The notes under the pieces are model-generated. The model was not told the origin of the DNA. It worked only from the letters and a program-made list of their open reading frames with translations, and made no database searches. The translations under genes were made by a program, and so were the position numbers. From Parashewanella tropica (GTDB lineage: Bacteria > Pseudomonadota > Gammaproteobacteria > Enterobacterales > Shewanellaceae): a DNA stretch of 64,000 nucleotides. This document shows positions 57,023 through 64,000 of the stretch, piece by piece. Numbering within the stretch: position 1 is the first letter of the stretch; each line of letters begins with the position of its first letter. The stretch is taken from NCBI RefSeq assembly GCF_004358445.1, contig NZ_CP037951.1, positions 1,909,501 through 1,973,500 of the forward strand, given 5' to 3'.

Positions 57023-57331
57023 AGGTTCCTCTCTAACATTTTTCCATCTTGGTAAATTTATAAAAACTGACCAAAGCGCATTATATTTATGGGGGTTCAG
57101 TCTAGACGAAATAAAAAATTCATTTGTCTACTCAGTTCTCAAAAAAAAGAAATAGAAAGCTGAAGCTTGAAATTCTACGGTTTCCAGTTTCAAAATGCTA
57201 TCGTCGTCACAATTTTTCAGCAAAAAAATATCCATTCTGTAAAAAACATTCGCTAAGAGTTGTTTTCATTTGTGTTGTGTCTGGTATGATCAGTTACCAA
57301 GAATGCGAATAATTATTGGAAATGTAGGTTG
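57023..57331. other. Divergent nhaB-fadR control region
   Basis: 309 bp with no convincing gene. It is AT-rich and holds the FadR-like dyad at 57279-57295. Short open frames present here (for example 57124-57312) lack ribosome binding sites and family resemblance. Confidence 0.6.
57279..57295 (+). promoter_or_regulatory. FadR-like operator overlapping the fadR promoter
   Basis: GTCTGGTATGATCAGTT matches the E. coli fadB FadR site ATCTGGTACGACCAGAT at 13 of 17 positions. It includes TATGAT, a -10-like hexamer preceded by TGG, with TTTTCA 16 bp upstream. The site lies 37 bp before the fadR start codon, suggesting autorepression. Confidence 0.6.
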
Positions 57332-58051
57332 ATGATTATCAATGCTAAGGGACCTGCGAGCTTTGCAGAGAAATATATAGTGCGCTCTATTTGGGAAAAT
57401 AAATTTCCACCTGGTTCTATTCTTCCAGCAGAACGTGAATTATCAGAGTTAATCGGTGTAACTCGTACTACTTTACGGGAAGTATTGCAACGCTTAGCAA
57501 GAGACGGTTGGTTGACTATTCAGCACGGAAAACCTACAAAAGTGAATAACTTTTGGGAGACTTCTGGCTTAAATATTCTTGAAACCATTGCCGATCTTAA
57601 TCCTGATGGCTTCCCTGTATTAGTCGATCAACTATTATCGGCTCGTACAAATATCAGTACTATTTATTTTCGTGCAGCTGTTCGAACAAACCCTGGAATG
57701 GTACAAGAAGTGTTAGCTGATGTGTCAGCACTTGAGGATAATGCAGAAGCATTCGCTGAATTTGACTATCAGTTACATCATAAGTTGGCGTTTTCTTGTG
57801 GAAACCCGCTTTATGTTTTGATCTTGAATGGCTTCAAAGGCCTATACAGTCGAGTAGGGCGTTATTATTTCACTAGCTCAGAAGCAAGATCTTTAGCACT
57901 TGATTTTTATCATCAGTTGAAAGCTATTGCTGATAGTGGTGAGTTTGAAACTGTTCCGCTATTAATGCGCGAATATGGTATTAAGAGCGGAAAAGTATGG
58001 GCTCAAATACGTGACGACTTACCTGCCGAATATGCTCATGATGATAAGTAA
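57332..58051 (+). CDS. fadR: Fatty acid metabolism regulator FadR
   Basis: A 239-residue GntR-family regulator. The winged helix (about 8-72) has [30 protein letters not shown], virtually identical to E. coli FadR, followed by the acyl-CoA-binding helical domain (about 80-235). It represses beta-oxidation and activates unsaturated fatty acid synthesis; long-chain acyl-CoA releases it. The likely local target is fadD at 48118 as well as fadR itself. ATG at 57332 matches E. coli MVIKAQ. Confidence 0.96.
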   Translation: MIINAKGPASFAEKYIVRSIWENKFPPGSILPAERELSELIGVTRTTLREVLQRLARDGWLTIQHGKPTKVNNFWETSGLNILETIADLNPDGFPVLVDQLLSARTNISTIYFRAAVRTNPGMVQEVLADVSALEDNAEAFAEFDYQLHHKLAFSCGNPLYVLILNGFKGLYSRVGRYYFTSSEARSLALDFYHQLKAIADSGEFETVPLLMREYGIKSGKVWAQIRDDLPAEYAHDDK

Positions 58052-58066
58052 TAAATAACTTGTCTA

Positions 58067-58096
58067 TAAAAAAAGCCCTTATCACTAAGGGCTTTT
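58067..58096. terminator. Bidirectional terminator between fadR and spoVR
   Basis: A 7-bp GC-containing stem AAGCCCTT/AAGGGCTT is flanked by an A-run and a T-run. It lies between convergent genes. Confidence 0.85.
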
Positions 58097-58098
58097 TG

Positions 58099-59631
58099 CT
58101 AATCTGCTTTTGTGCTTTCATTATTGTTGGAACGTTGAGGGCAACTGCCTAAATAAACCACTTCATTTTCAAATTTCTCTTCTTCTAAATGGACATCAAA
58201 GCCCCACAATCTATGCATGTGTTTGAGCACTTCTTGATGATCATCACTTAGCGGCATTTTGTTGTATGGCACGTGCCGTAAAGTTAAGGATCTATCTCCA
58301 TTTACTTTTACATTATGTACTTGAATATTGGGTTCTAAGTTAGACAAGTTATATTGCTGCGACAGCTGTTGTCGTATTTCTCTATATCCTTGCTCATTAT
58401 GAATGGCTGATATTGTCAGATGATCTTTTTCAGAATCATTAATCACTCCAAACAGTTTGAACTCTCTAATCAAGCGTGGTGATAAGTACTGGCTGATGAA
58501 GCTTTCGTCCTTAAAGTTCTTCATCGCGAAGTGTATGGTCTCCAACCAATCTTTACCAATAAGTTCTGGAAACCAATGCTTATCTTCTTCTGTTGGCTCT
58601 TGGCAAATTCGCTTAATATCCATAAACATATTAAAGCCAAGCGCATAAGGGTTGATGCCATTATAATAAGGACTATCGAAAGGTTGTTGTTTGATCACTC
58701 CAGTATGGCTTTCTAGAAATTCCAGCATGAACCTGTCCGTTACCACGCCTTGATCATACAAATGGTTGAGCAGGGTATAGTGCCAAAAGCTTGCCCAGCC
58801 TTCATTCATAACTTGAGTTTGTTTTTGCGGATAAAAATATTGCGAGATTTTACGAACAATCCTCACGATCTCACGCTGCCAAGGTTCCAGTAATGGTGCA
58901 TTCTTTTCAATAAAATACAAAATATTCTCTTGCGGCTCAGGTGGGAATCGCTGCTCTGCATTTATTTTTAAGTTTTCTTTTGTTTCAGGAAGCGTGCGCC
59001 AGAGATCATTGACCTGACTTTGTAGGTAATCTTCACGCTGCTTTTGTTTTTCTTTTTCTTTTTGAATTGACAGTTTAGAAGGGCGCTTGTATCTATCAAC
59101 GCCATAATTCATAAGTGCATGACAGGAATCTAATATTTCTTCTACTTTTGCTGAGCCTTGTTCTAGTTCACATTTGGCAATGTAGTTTTTGGCAAATACT
59201 AGATAATCGATTATTGAGCTAGCATCAGTCCAAGTTTGGAACAAGTAATTATTTTTAAAAAAACTATTATGACCATAACACGCGTGCGCAATAACTAAGG
59301 CCTGCATAGTAATGGTGTTTTCTTCCATTAAATAGGAAATACAAGGGTTCGAGTTAATAACGATTTCATAGGCCAGTCCCATTTGGCCACGTTTGTAGCT
59401 CTGTTCCGTTTGAATGAATTTTTTACCAAATGACCAATGGGTATAATTTACCGGCATCCCTATCGCAGAATAGGCGTCCATCATCTGCTCAGCAGTAATA
59501 ATCTCTATTTGATTCGGGTAGGTATCTAGCCCATAGTGTTTAGCGGCTTCCCTAATGTGATGTTGATATTCTTCAATCAGTTCAAAGGTCCATTCTGGTC
59601 CATCACTTAACGGTAATTTTTGTTCTTCCAT
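58099..59631 (-). CDS. SpoVR family protein (YcgB)
   Basis: A 510-residue protein of the SpoVR/YcgB family, starting with the region GPEWTFELIEEYQHHIREAA and containing YEIVINSNPCISYLMEEN and WASFWHYTLLNHL. In non-sporulating bacteria SpoVR is co-expressed with PrkA and YeaH under stress and starvation (RpoS/NtrC type control). The molecular function remains unclear. It is 12 bp downstream of yeaH, forming an operon prkA-yeaH-spoVR. Confidence 0.94.
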   Translation of the reverse strand: MEEQKLPLSDGPEWTFELIEEYQHHIREAAKHYGLDTYPNQIEIITAEQMMDAYSAIGMPVNYTHWSFGKKFIQTEQSYKRGQMGLAYEIVINSNPCISYLMEENTITMQALVIAHACYGHNSFFKNNYLFQTWTDASSIIDYLVFAKNYIAKCELEQGSAKVEEILDSCHALMNYGVDRYKRPSKLSIQKEKEKQKQREDYLQSQVNDLWRTLPETKENLKINAEQRFPPEPQENILYFIEKNAPLLEPWQREIVRIVRKISQYFYPQKQTQVMNEGWASFWHYTLLNHLYDQGVVTDRFMLEFLESHTGVIKQQPFDSPYYNGINPYALGFNMFMDIKRICQEPTEEDKHWFPELIGKDWLETIHFAMKNFKDESFISQYLSPRLIREFKLFGVINDSEKDHLTISAIHNEQGYREIRQQLSQQYNLSNLEPNIQVHNVKVNGDRSLTLRHVPYNKMPLSDDHQEVLKHMHRLWGFDVHLEEEKFENEVVYLGSCPQRSNNNESTKAD

Positions 59632-59643
59632 ATCTTTAATCCC

Positions 59644-60909
59644 TTAAACAACGCGTTTTTTGAATAACTCTCGAAACACTGGATATATATCATTAACGGT
59701 TTTTATATGTTGCACAGCGATATTATCGAATTCAGCTTCTAGTTTTTCGTATTGACGCCACAAAGATTGGTGTGCTCGTTGGGTAATTTCGATATATGAG
59801 TAATATCGACATATAGGTAAAATTGATTGTTGTAATAAGTCTATACACTTACTGCAATCATCTGCCCAGTTATCGCCATCGGATGCTTGTGCTACATAAA
59901 TATTCCACTCATTTTCTGGGAAGCGTTGCTGCTGAATTTCATTCATCAATTTAAGTGCACTTGAAACTATGGTTCCACCAGTTTCTTGCGAATAAAAGAA
60001 CTCTTGTTCATCGACTTCTTTGGCTTGAGTATGATGACGTATAAATACCACTTCTAAATTTTCATAAGTACGAGTTAAAAATAAATACAGCAGTATATAA
60101 AATCGCTTGGCGATATCTTTCGTTGCTTGATCCATTGAACCTGATACATCCATCAAGCAAAACATGACGGCTTGTGAGGTCGGCACATGATGTTGCTTGT
60201 AGTTGTTATACCTAAGATCAAACGTGTCAATAAATGGCACTTTTTTGATTTTATGTTTAAGTTCAGCTACCTGCTGCCGTTTTGTCTTAATTTCTTCAAT
60301 ACTTGAACCTGGTATTTCCAATAATTCAGCTAATTCTTTTTTTTGCTTATTCAGTTCTTGTTTCTTACCTGCAGAAAGGGCGATTCGACGTCCTAATGAT
60401 GCGGTAAGTGATCTCACGATATTAATATTGGTTGGGACACCATCAGTCGTAAAGCCTGCACGCTGCAATTGGGTTTCAACAATTTTAGAGTTATCGGTTT
60501 TGTGTAAATTTGGCAATTCAAGATCTTCAAATAAGAGCTCTAAGTATTCGTCTCTTGATATTTGAAAGATGAAATTATCTTCTCCTTCTCCAGAGTCCGA
60601 GGCTTCTCCTTCACCTTGCCCTTGTTGACTCTGCTTAGGCTTAGGAATTTTGTCCCCTGTTACAAACTCTTTGTTGCCTGGGTGAACTTGTTTACGAATA
60701 CCGCCATCTCCATGATGAAAGAAGGGCTCTTTGGTATCTTTGGTAGGAATTTTGATTCTTTCACCCGTTTCGACATCAGTAACACTTCGCTGTGTTATCG
60801 CATCATTGACCGATTGCTTGATCTGTTTTTTGTTTCGTTCAATAAATCGCTGCCGATTAACGGTGCTTTTGCCTTTTGCATTCAATCGTCTATCAATGAA
60901 ATTTGCCAT
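59644..60909 (-). CDS. yeaH: YeaH/DUF444 von Willebrand A-like protein
   Basis: A 421-residue cytoplasmic protein. The N-terminal half is basic and low-complexity, with a Gly/Glu/Ser/Gln-rich linker near residue 90-110 ([20 protein letters not shown]). The C-terminal half (about 240-420) is a VWA-like domain with the MIDAS motif DVSGSMD. It is a partner of the PrkA kinase and SpoVR; the mechanism is not well established. The gene lies 136 bp after prkA, separated by a palindromic repeat. Confidence 0.92.
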   Translation of the reverse strand: MANFIDRRLNAKGKSTVNRQRFIERNKKQIKQSVNDAITQRSVTDVETGERIKIPTKDTKEPFFHHGDGGIRKQVHPGNKEFVTGDKIPKPKQSQQGQGEGEASDSGEGEDNFIFQISRDEYLELLFEDLELPNLHKTDNSKIVETQLQRAGFTTDGVPTNINIVRSLTASLGRRIALSAGKKQELNKQKKELAELLEIPGSSIEEIKTKRQQVAELKHKIKKVPFIDTFDLRYNNYKQHHVPTSQAVMFCLMDVSGSMDQATKDIAKRFYILLYLFLTRTYENLEVVFIRHHTQAKEVDEQEFFYSQETGGTIVSSALKLMNEIQQQRFPENEWNIYVAQASDGDNWADDCSKCIDLLQQSILPICRYYSYIEITQRAHQSLWRQYEKLEAEFDNIAVQHIKTVNDIYPVFRELFKKRVV

Positions 60910-60958
60910 ACCGCCTCCATGCCAATGTTACTTGTTACCAAACACCTGTCATTTGATT

Positions 60959-61024
60959 GTCGCTGCTGCGAGTGAGGAGTCTAACAGTCTATTGAAAGCT
61001 AGACTCCTGCATTCGAGGTATGAC
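60959..61024. repeat. Palindromic REP-like intergenic repeat, degenerate copy
   Basis: Inverted arms GTCGCTGCTGCGAGTGAGGA... and ...ACTCCTGCATTCGAGGTATGAC resemble the repeat at 37916-37988 (shared CTGCGA, CTAGA and GGTATGAC parts). The inner GGAGTCTA/TAGACTCC pairs perfectly. It lies inside the prkA-yeaH gap and may attenuate or stabilise the operon transcript. Confidence 0.6.
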
Positions 61025-61045
61025 ACTTAATTTGTTGGGTAATAA

Positions 61046-62980
61046 TTACGACGATTTTCTCACTCTTAAATACCACTCAGAAAGTAGCCTGACTTGCTTT
61101 TTGGTATAGCCTTTTTCCATCATTCGGTTGACAAAATCATCATGCTTTCTCTGATCATCGGTTGAGGTTTTTGCATTGAATGAAATGACGGGTAACAAGT
61201 CTTCAGTATTAGAGAACATTTTTTTCTCAATCACGGTTCGTAATTTTTCGTAGTTAGTCCACTGAGGATTATTGCCGCCATGGTTTGCTCTGGCTCGTAA
61301 TACAAAATTGACGATCTCATTACGAAAATCCTTAGGGTTACTTATACCTGCAGGCTTTTCAATTTTTTCTAGTTCCGTGTTTAAAGCTGTTCGATCAAAC
61401 AGTTGTCCAGTTTCTGGATCGCGGTATTCTTGATCTTGTATCCAAAAGTCAGCATAAGTCACATAACGGTCGAAAATGTTTTGGCCGTATTCTGAGTAAG
61501 ATTCAAGGTAGGCGGTTTGAATTTCTTTACCAATGAATTCGACATAGTTCGGAATAAGGTAGCCTTTTAAAAACTCTAGGTAGCGTTCGCCTACATCTTT
61601 AGCAAACTGCTCTTGTTCAATTTGTTTCTCCAGCACATAAAACAGATGAACAGGGTTGGCTGCCACTTCGCACTGATCAAAATTAAATACTCTAGATAAG
61701 ATTTTGAAAGCAAAACGGGTTGATAGCCCTGACATTCCTTCATCTACGCCAGCAAAGTCTCGATATTCTTGGAACGATTTTGCTTTAGGATCTGTGTCTT
61801 TAAGGCTTTCACCGTTATATACTCGCATTTTTGAATATATTGATGAATTTTCTGGTGCTTTTATTCGTGAAAGTACAGCGAATTTAGCCAGAATTTCCAA
61901 GGTTGAGGGAGCGCATTGGGCTTCGGTTAATTCTGAATTAGCAAGAAGCTTTTCATAGATGTGCATTTCTTCTGAAACACGTAAGCAGTAGGGCACTTTT
62001 ACGATATATACCCTATCTAAGAAGGCTTCATTGTTTTTGTTGTTTCTAAAACTTGCCCATTCTGACTCGTTAGAGTGAGCGAGAATGATACCGTTATAAG
62101 GTAATGCTGATAAGCCTTCGGTGCCGTTGTAGTTACCTTCTTGTGTGGCCGTTAATAGTGGGTGCAAAACTTTTATTGGCGCCTTAAACATTTCCACGAA
62201 TTCCATTAAACCTTGATTCGCTCTACATAAAGCACCTGAATAGGCATAGGCGTCAGCATCATGTTGTGAAAAATGTTCAAGCTGTCTGATATCTACTTTA
62301 CCCACCAGCGAAGAAATATCTTGATTGTTTTCGTCCCCCGGCTCTGTTTTGGCTATTGCTATTTGATCCAATATGGATGGATACATTTTTACGACACGGA
62401 ATTTTGATAAGTCACCTTCATATTCGTGTAAACGCTTGACTGCCCAAGGAGACATAATGGTCTTTAGATAACGAGTAGGGATGTTATAGGTGTCGCTAAG
62501 TAATTTACCGTCTTCATCTGCGGTGAATAAGCTGAATGGGTGGTCATTTACAGGGCTAGGAACACCGTCAGCACTCAACACATAGATTGGTTGCTGTTGC
62601 ATTAAGGCTTTCAGCTTTTCAGCCAAGGAGGATTTACCACCACCGACAGGCCCTAATAGATATAAAATTTGCTTAGATTCTTCTAAACCCTGTGCGGCAT
62701 GCTTTAGGTAAGCAACAATTTGCTCAATGGCTTCTTCCATGCCATAAAACTCAGAAAAAGCAGGGTAACGCTTAATGACTCGGTTACTGAAGATTCGACT
62801 TAAGACCGAATCCTTTGATGTATCTATGAATTCAGGCTCCCCAATGGCTGCGAGTAGCCGCTCTGCAGGTGATGAGTATAGACTTGGATCGTCTTTACAC
62901 ATATCGAGAAACGCTTCTAGTGTATATTCTTCATCTCGTTTGTGTTCATATCGTTGTTGAAATTGCTCGAAAATGCTCAT
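61046..62980 (-). CDS. yeaG: PrkA family serine protein kinase (YeaG)
   Basis: A 644-residue protein with an N-terminal AAA-like ATPase (P-loop GPVGGGKS at residues 110-117) and a C-terminal PrkA kinase-like domain (about 400-640). E. coli YeaG is a stress-induced Ser/Thr kinase involved in nitrogen starvation and metal stress responses. First gene of prkA-yeaH-spoVR. A leader hairpin AAAAGTG/CACTTTT lies just upstream of the start. Confidence 0.96.
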   Translation of the reverse strand: MSIFEQFQQRYEHKRDEEYTLEAFLDMCKDDPSLYSSPAERLLAAIGEPEFIDTSKDSVLSRIFSNRVIKRYPAFSEFYGMEEAIEQIVAYLKHAAQGLEESKQILYLLGPVGGGKSSLAEKLKALMQQQPIYVLSADGVPSPVNDHPFSLFTADEDGKLLSDTYNIPTRYLKTIMSPWAVKRLHEYEGDLSKFRVVKMYPSILDQIAIAKTEPGDENNQDISSLVGKVDIRQLEHFSQHDADAYAYSGALCRANQGLMEFVEMFKAPIKVLHPLLTATQEGNYNGTEGLSALPYNGIILAHSNESEWASFRNNKNNEAFLDRVYIVKVPYCLRVSEEMHIYEKLLANSELTEAQCAPSTLEILAKFAVLSRIKAPENSSIYSKMRVYNGESLKDTDPKAKSFQEYRDFAGVDEGMSGLSTRFAFKILSRVFNFDQCEVAANPVHLFYVLEKQIEQEQFAKDVGERYLEFLKGYLIPNYVEFIGKEIQTAYLESYSEYGQNIFDRYVTYADFWIQDQEYRDPETGQLFDRTALNTELEKIEKPAGISNPKDFRNEIVNFVLRARANHGGNNPQWTNYEKLRTVIEKKMFSNTEDLLPVISFNAKTSTDDQRKHDDFVNRMMEKGYTKKQVRLLSEWYLRVRKSS

Positions 62981-63070
62981 AGATGCCCCCAGAAGAAAAG
63001 TGAAATGCCTTACACTTTTCAGTCTAGAAGTAAGTTATGGAATTTCCAGAAAATTCAATAAAAACAATAA

Positions 63071-63082
63071 CATTTGCAAATG
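63071..63082. promoter_or_regulatory. Perfect 12-bp palindrome upstream of prkA
   Basis: CATTTGCAAATG is a perfect palindrome about 90 bp upstream of the prkA start, in the gap after the bacterioferritin operon. It could be an operator half-site pair. No binding protein can be named. Confidence 0.3.
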
Positions 63083-63138
63083 CAACTGTCTTTGGTTGGT
63101 TTTTTAGATCTATTAATCAAAATTTTTTAGCGGTGTTA

Positions 63139-63621
63139 TTAAGTGGGTGATGATTTCATTTGAGACTCGATGTAATTTTGAATGCCAATTTTATCAATGA
63201 GCCCAAGGTGCTGTTCTAACCAATAAATATGATCCATCTCAGTGTCATCGAGTAATTTTTCCAATAGTTCACGACTGACGAAATCATTCTCATCTTCACA
63301 TACAGAAATGATACCCCTGAGGCTTTCTGCTACTCGCTTTTCAGCTCTTAAGTCATTCTCTAGCATTTGTTTTACATTATTGCCGACATTGATTTTATCT
63401 CTTGATGCTGTGTCAGCTTTACCTTCTAAAAAAATGATTCGTTCAATTAATAATTTAGAGTGTTGTAATTCTTCCTCATATTCATGGGTCAATTTATTAT
63501 GAAGCTTGTTGATTCCCCAGTCTTCATAGAGCTTGGCATGGGCTAGGTACTGATCCATTGATGTGAGTTCAAGCGTTAACTGCTTATTGAGTAAATCAAT
63601 AACTTTCTTTACACCTTGCAT
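63139..63621 (-). CDS. bfr: Bacterioferritin subunit with ferroxidase site but without haem Met
   Basis: A 160-residue four-helix iron-storage subunit. By alignment with E. coli Bfr, ferroxidase ligands are kept: Glu18 region (LELTSMDQY), Glu51/His54 (YEEELQHSK), Glu94 and Glu127/His130 (TEMDHIYWLE). The haem ligand Met52 is replaced by Leu (E-L-Q-H). It pairs with the next gene, whose protein has the reverse pattern; mixed 24-mers of such subunits are known in Neisseria and Pseudomonas-like bacteria. It lies 12 bp downstream of that gene in one operon. Confidence 0.9.
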   Translation of the reverse strand: MQGVKKVIDLLNKQLTLELTSMDQYLAHAKLYEDWGINKLHNKLTHEYEEELQHSKLLIERIIFLEGKADTASRDKINVGNNVKQMLENDLRAEKRVAESLRGIISVCEDENDFVSRELLEKLLDDTEMDHIYWLEQHLGLIDKIGIQNYIESQMKSSPT

Positions 63622-63633
63622 AATAGGTTCTCT

Positions 63634-64000
63634 CTATTCTTCTAAATTGGCTTGCAAAAAGTTTTGTATACCAATGTTAGTGATGAGCATTTGCTGAGTC
63701 TCTATCCAATCAACGTAATCTTCTTCATATTCAAGTATTGATTCCATTAACTCTCTTGATACGAAATCTTGCTGCTGTTCGAAAAACTCAATGGTTTGTT
63801 TAAGTAAGGTGACTTGTTCCATTTGTAAGGCTAAGTCACAGCCGAGCATCTCTTCTGTATGTTCGCCAATTCTTAACCTTTCAAGGTGTTGTAGGTTAGG
63901 TAGACCTTCAAGAAATAAAATCCTTTCTATGATTGCATCCGCTTGCTTCATGTCTTCTATCGATTTGGAGTAGGCTTTTTGATTCAATTCTTCTAAACCC
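63634..64000 (-). CDS. bfr: Bacterioferritin subunit with haem Met but degraded ferroxidase site (cut by window end)
   Basis: About 122 C-terminal residues; the frame stays open through the window end, so the first ~35 residues lie outside. IERILFLEGLPNLQHLERL is diagnostic of Bfr. The haem ligand Met is present (SIEDMKQAD), but Glu51 is Asp, His54 is Gln and His130 is Tyr (YEEDYVDWIE). So iron oxidation must be supplied by the partner subunit encoded downstream. Its GGTTTAGAAGAATTG start region continues leftward on the minus strand beyond the window. Confidence 0.88.
   Translation of the reverse strand, partial: GLEELNQKAYSKSIEDMKQADAIIERILFLEGLPNLQHLERLRIGEHTEEMLGCDLALQMEQVTLLKQTIEFFEQQQDFVSRELMESILEYEEDYVDWIETQQMLITNIGIQNFLQANLEE

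Noticed and set aside
57124..57312. 62-codon open frame in the nhaB-fadR gap
   Set aside because: It has a Lys/Cys-rich low-complexity translation, no ribosome binding site, and runs through the fadR promoter and operator.
62981..63138. Sigma-54 promoter upstream of prkA
   Set aside because: The TGG-N-GC spacing needed for a -24/-12 promoter is not present in the upstream DNA that I could read.

Overview
This 64 kb window is chromosomal DNA of an AT-leaning (about 40% GC by eye) gammaproteobacterium. The gene orders point to the Alteromonadales/Shewanella side of the class: DUF2069-arsC-bepA-tusA-like-perM, gcvR-bcp next to dapA-bamC, minCDE-ycgL-mltB-like-ycgN, nhaB divergent from fadR, and prkA-yeaH-spoVR. 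The genus cannot be fixed from the sequence alone. I see no prophage, insertion sequence, CRISPR array or plasmid backbone; most of the window is conserved core genome.

Layout. 1-3.7 kb: end of aspS, yebC and ruvCAB. 3.7-5.7 kb: gloA, then a VOC-family gene divergent from its own LysR-type regulator. 5.7-12.5 kb: an endonuclease III-like gene and the Rsx/Rnf electron transport operon rsxABCDGE, all on the minus strand. 12.7-18 kb: a degenerate GGDEF-EAL (CsrD-like) membrane protein, five identical tRNA-Asn genes behind one strong promoter, a secreted DUF1838-like protein and asnS. 18-29.4 kb: a large ankyrin-repeat protein, nudL, pabB, class I fumarase, a periplasmic S9 peptidase, an orphan sugar MFS carrier and two unrecognised proteins. 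29.5-38.6 kb: an aspartate/aromatic aminotransferase divergent from aroA, then cmk, rpsA, ihfB, lapAB, pyrF and yaiL. 38.6-47.9 kb: DUF2069, arsC, bepA, tusA-like, perM, bcp, gcvR, dapA, bamC, tsaB, an M50-like membrane protein and an alpha/beta hydrolase. 48-58 kb: fadD-rnd, minCDE, ycgL, an MltB-like protein, ycgN, dsbB, nhaB and fadR. 58-64 kb: the PrkA-YeaH-SpoVR stress operon and a pair of bacterioferritin subunits.

Most notable observations. (1) Two 89-bp copies of a structured element with 12-bp terminal inverted repeats lie 40-50 bp downstream of yebC and of rsxE. They have the same orientation relative to those genes and carry a compensatory base-pair change. (2) The MltB-family protein has Val where the catalytic Glu should be. 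(3) The Nth-like glycosylase lacks the C-terminal four-cysteine [4Fe-4S] motif. (4) The two bacterioferritins have complementary losses, one of ferroxidase residues and the other of the haem ligand. (5) The rpsA leader has three successive hairpins and no Shine-Dalgarno sequence, as in the autoregulated E. coli leader. (6) A FadR-like operator overlaps the apparent fadR promoter. (7) A 37-codon membrane ORF is translationally coupled to gcvR. I did not find a clearly new multi-gene system; the structured repeat is the best candidate for something undescribed.
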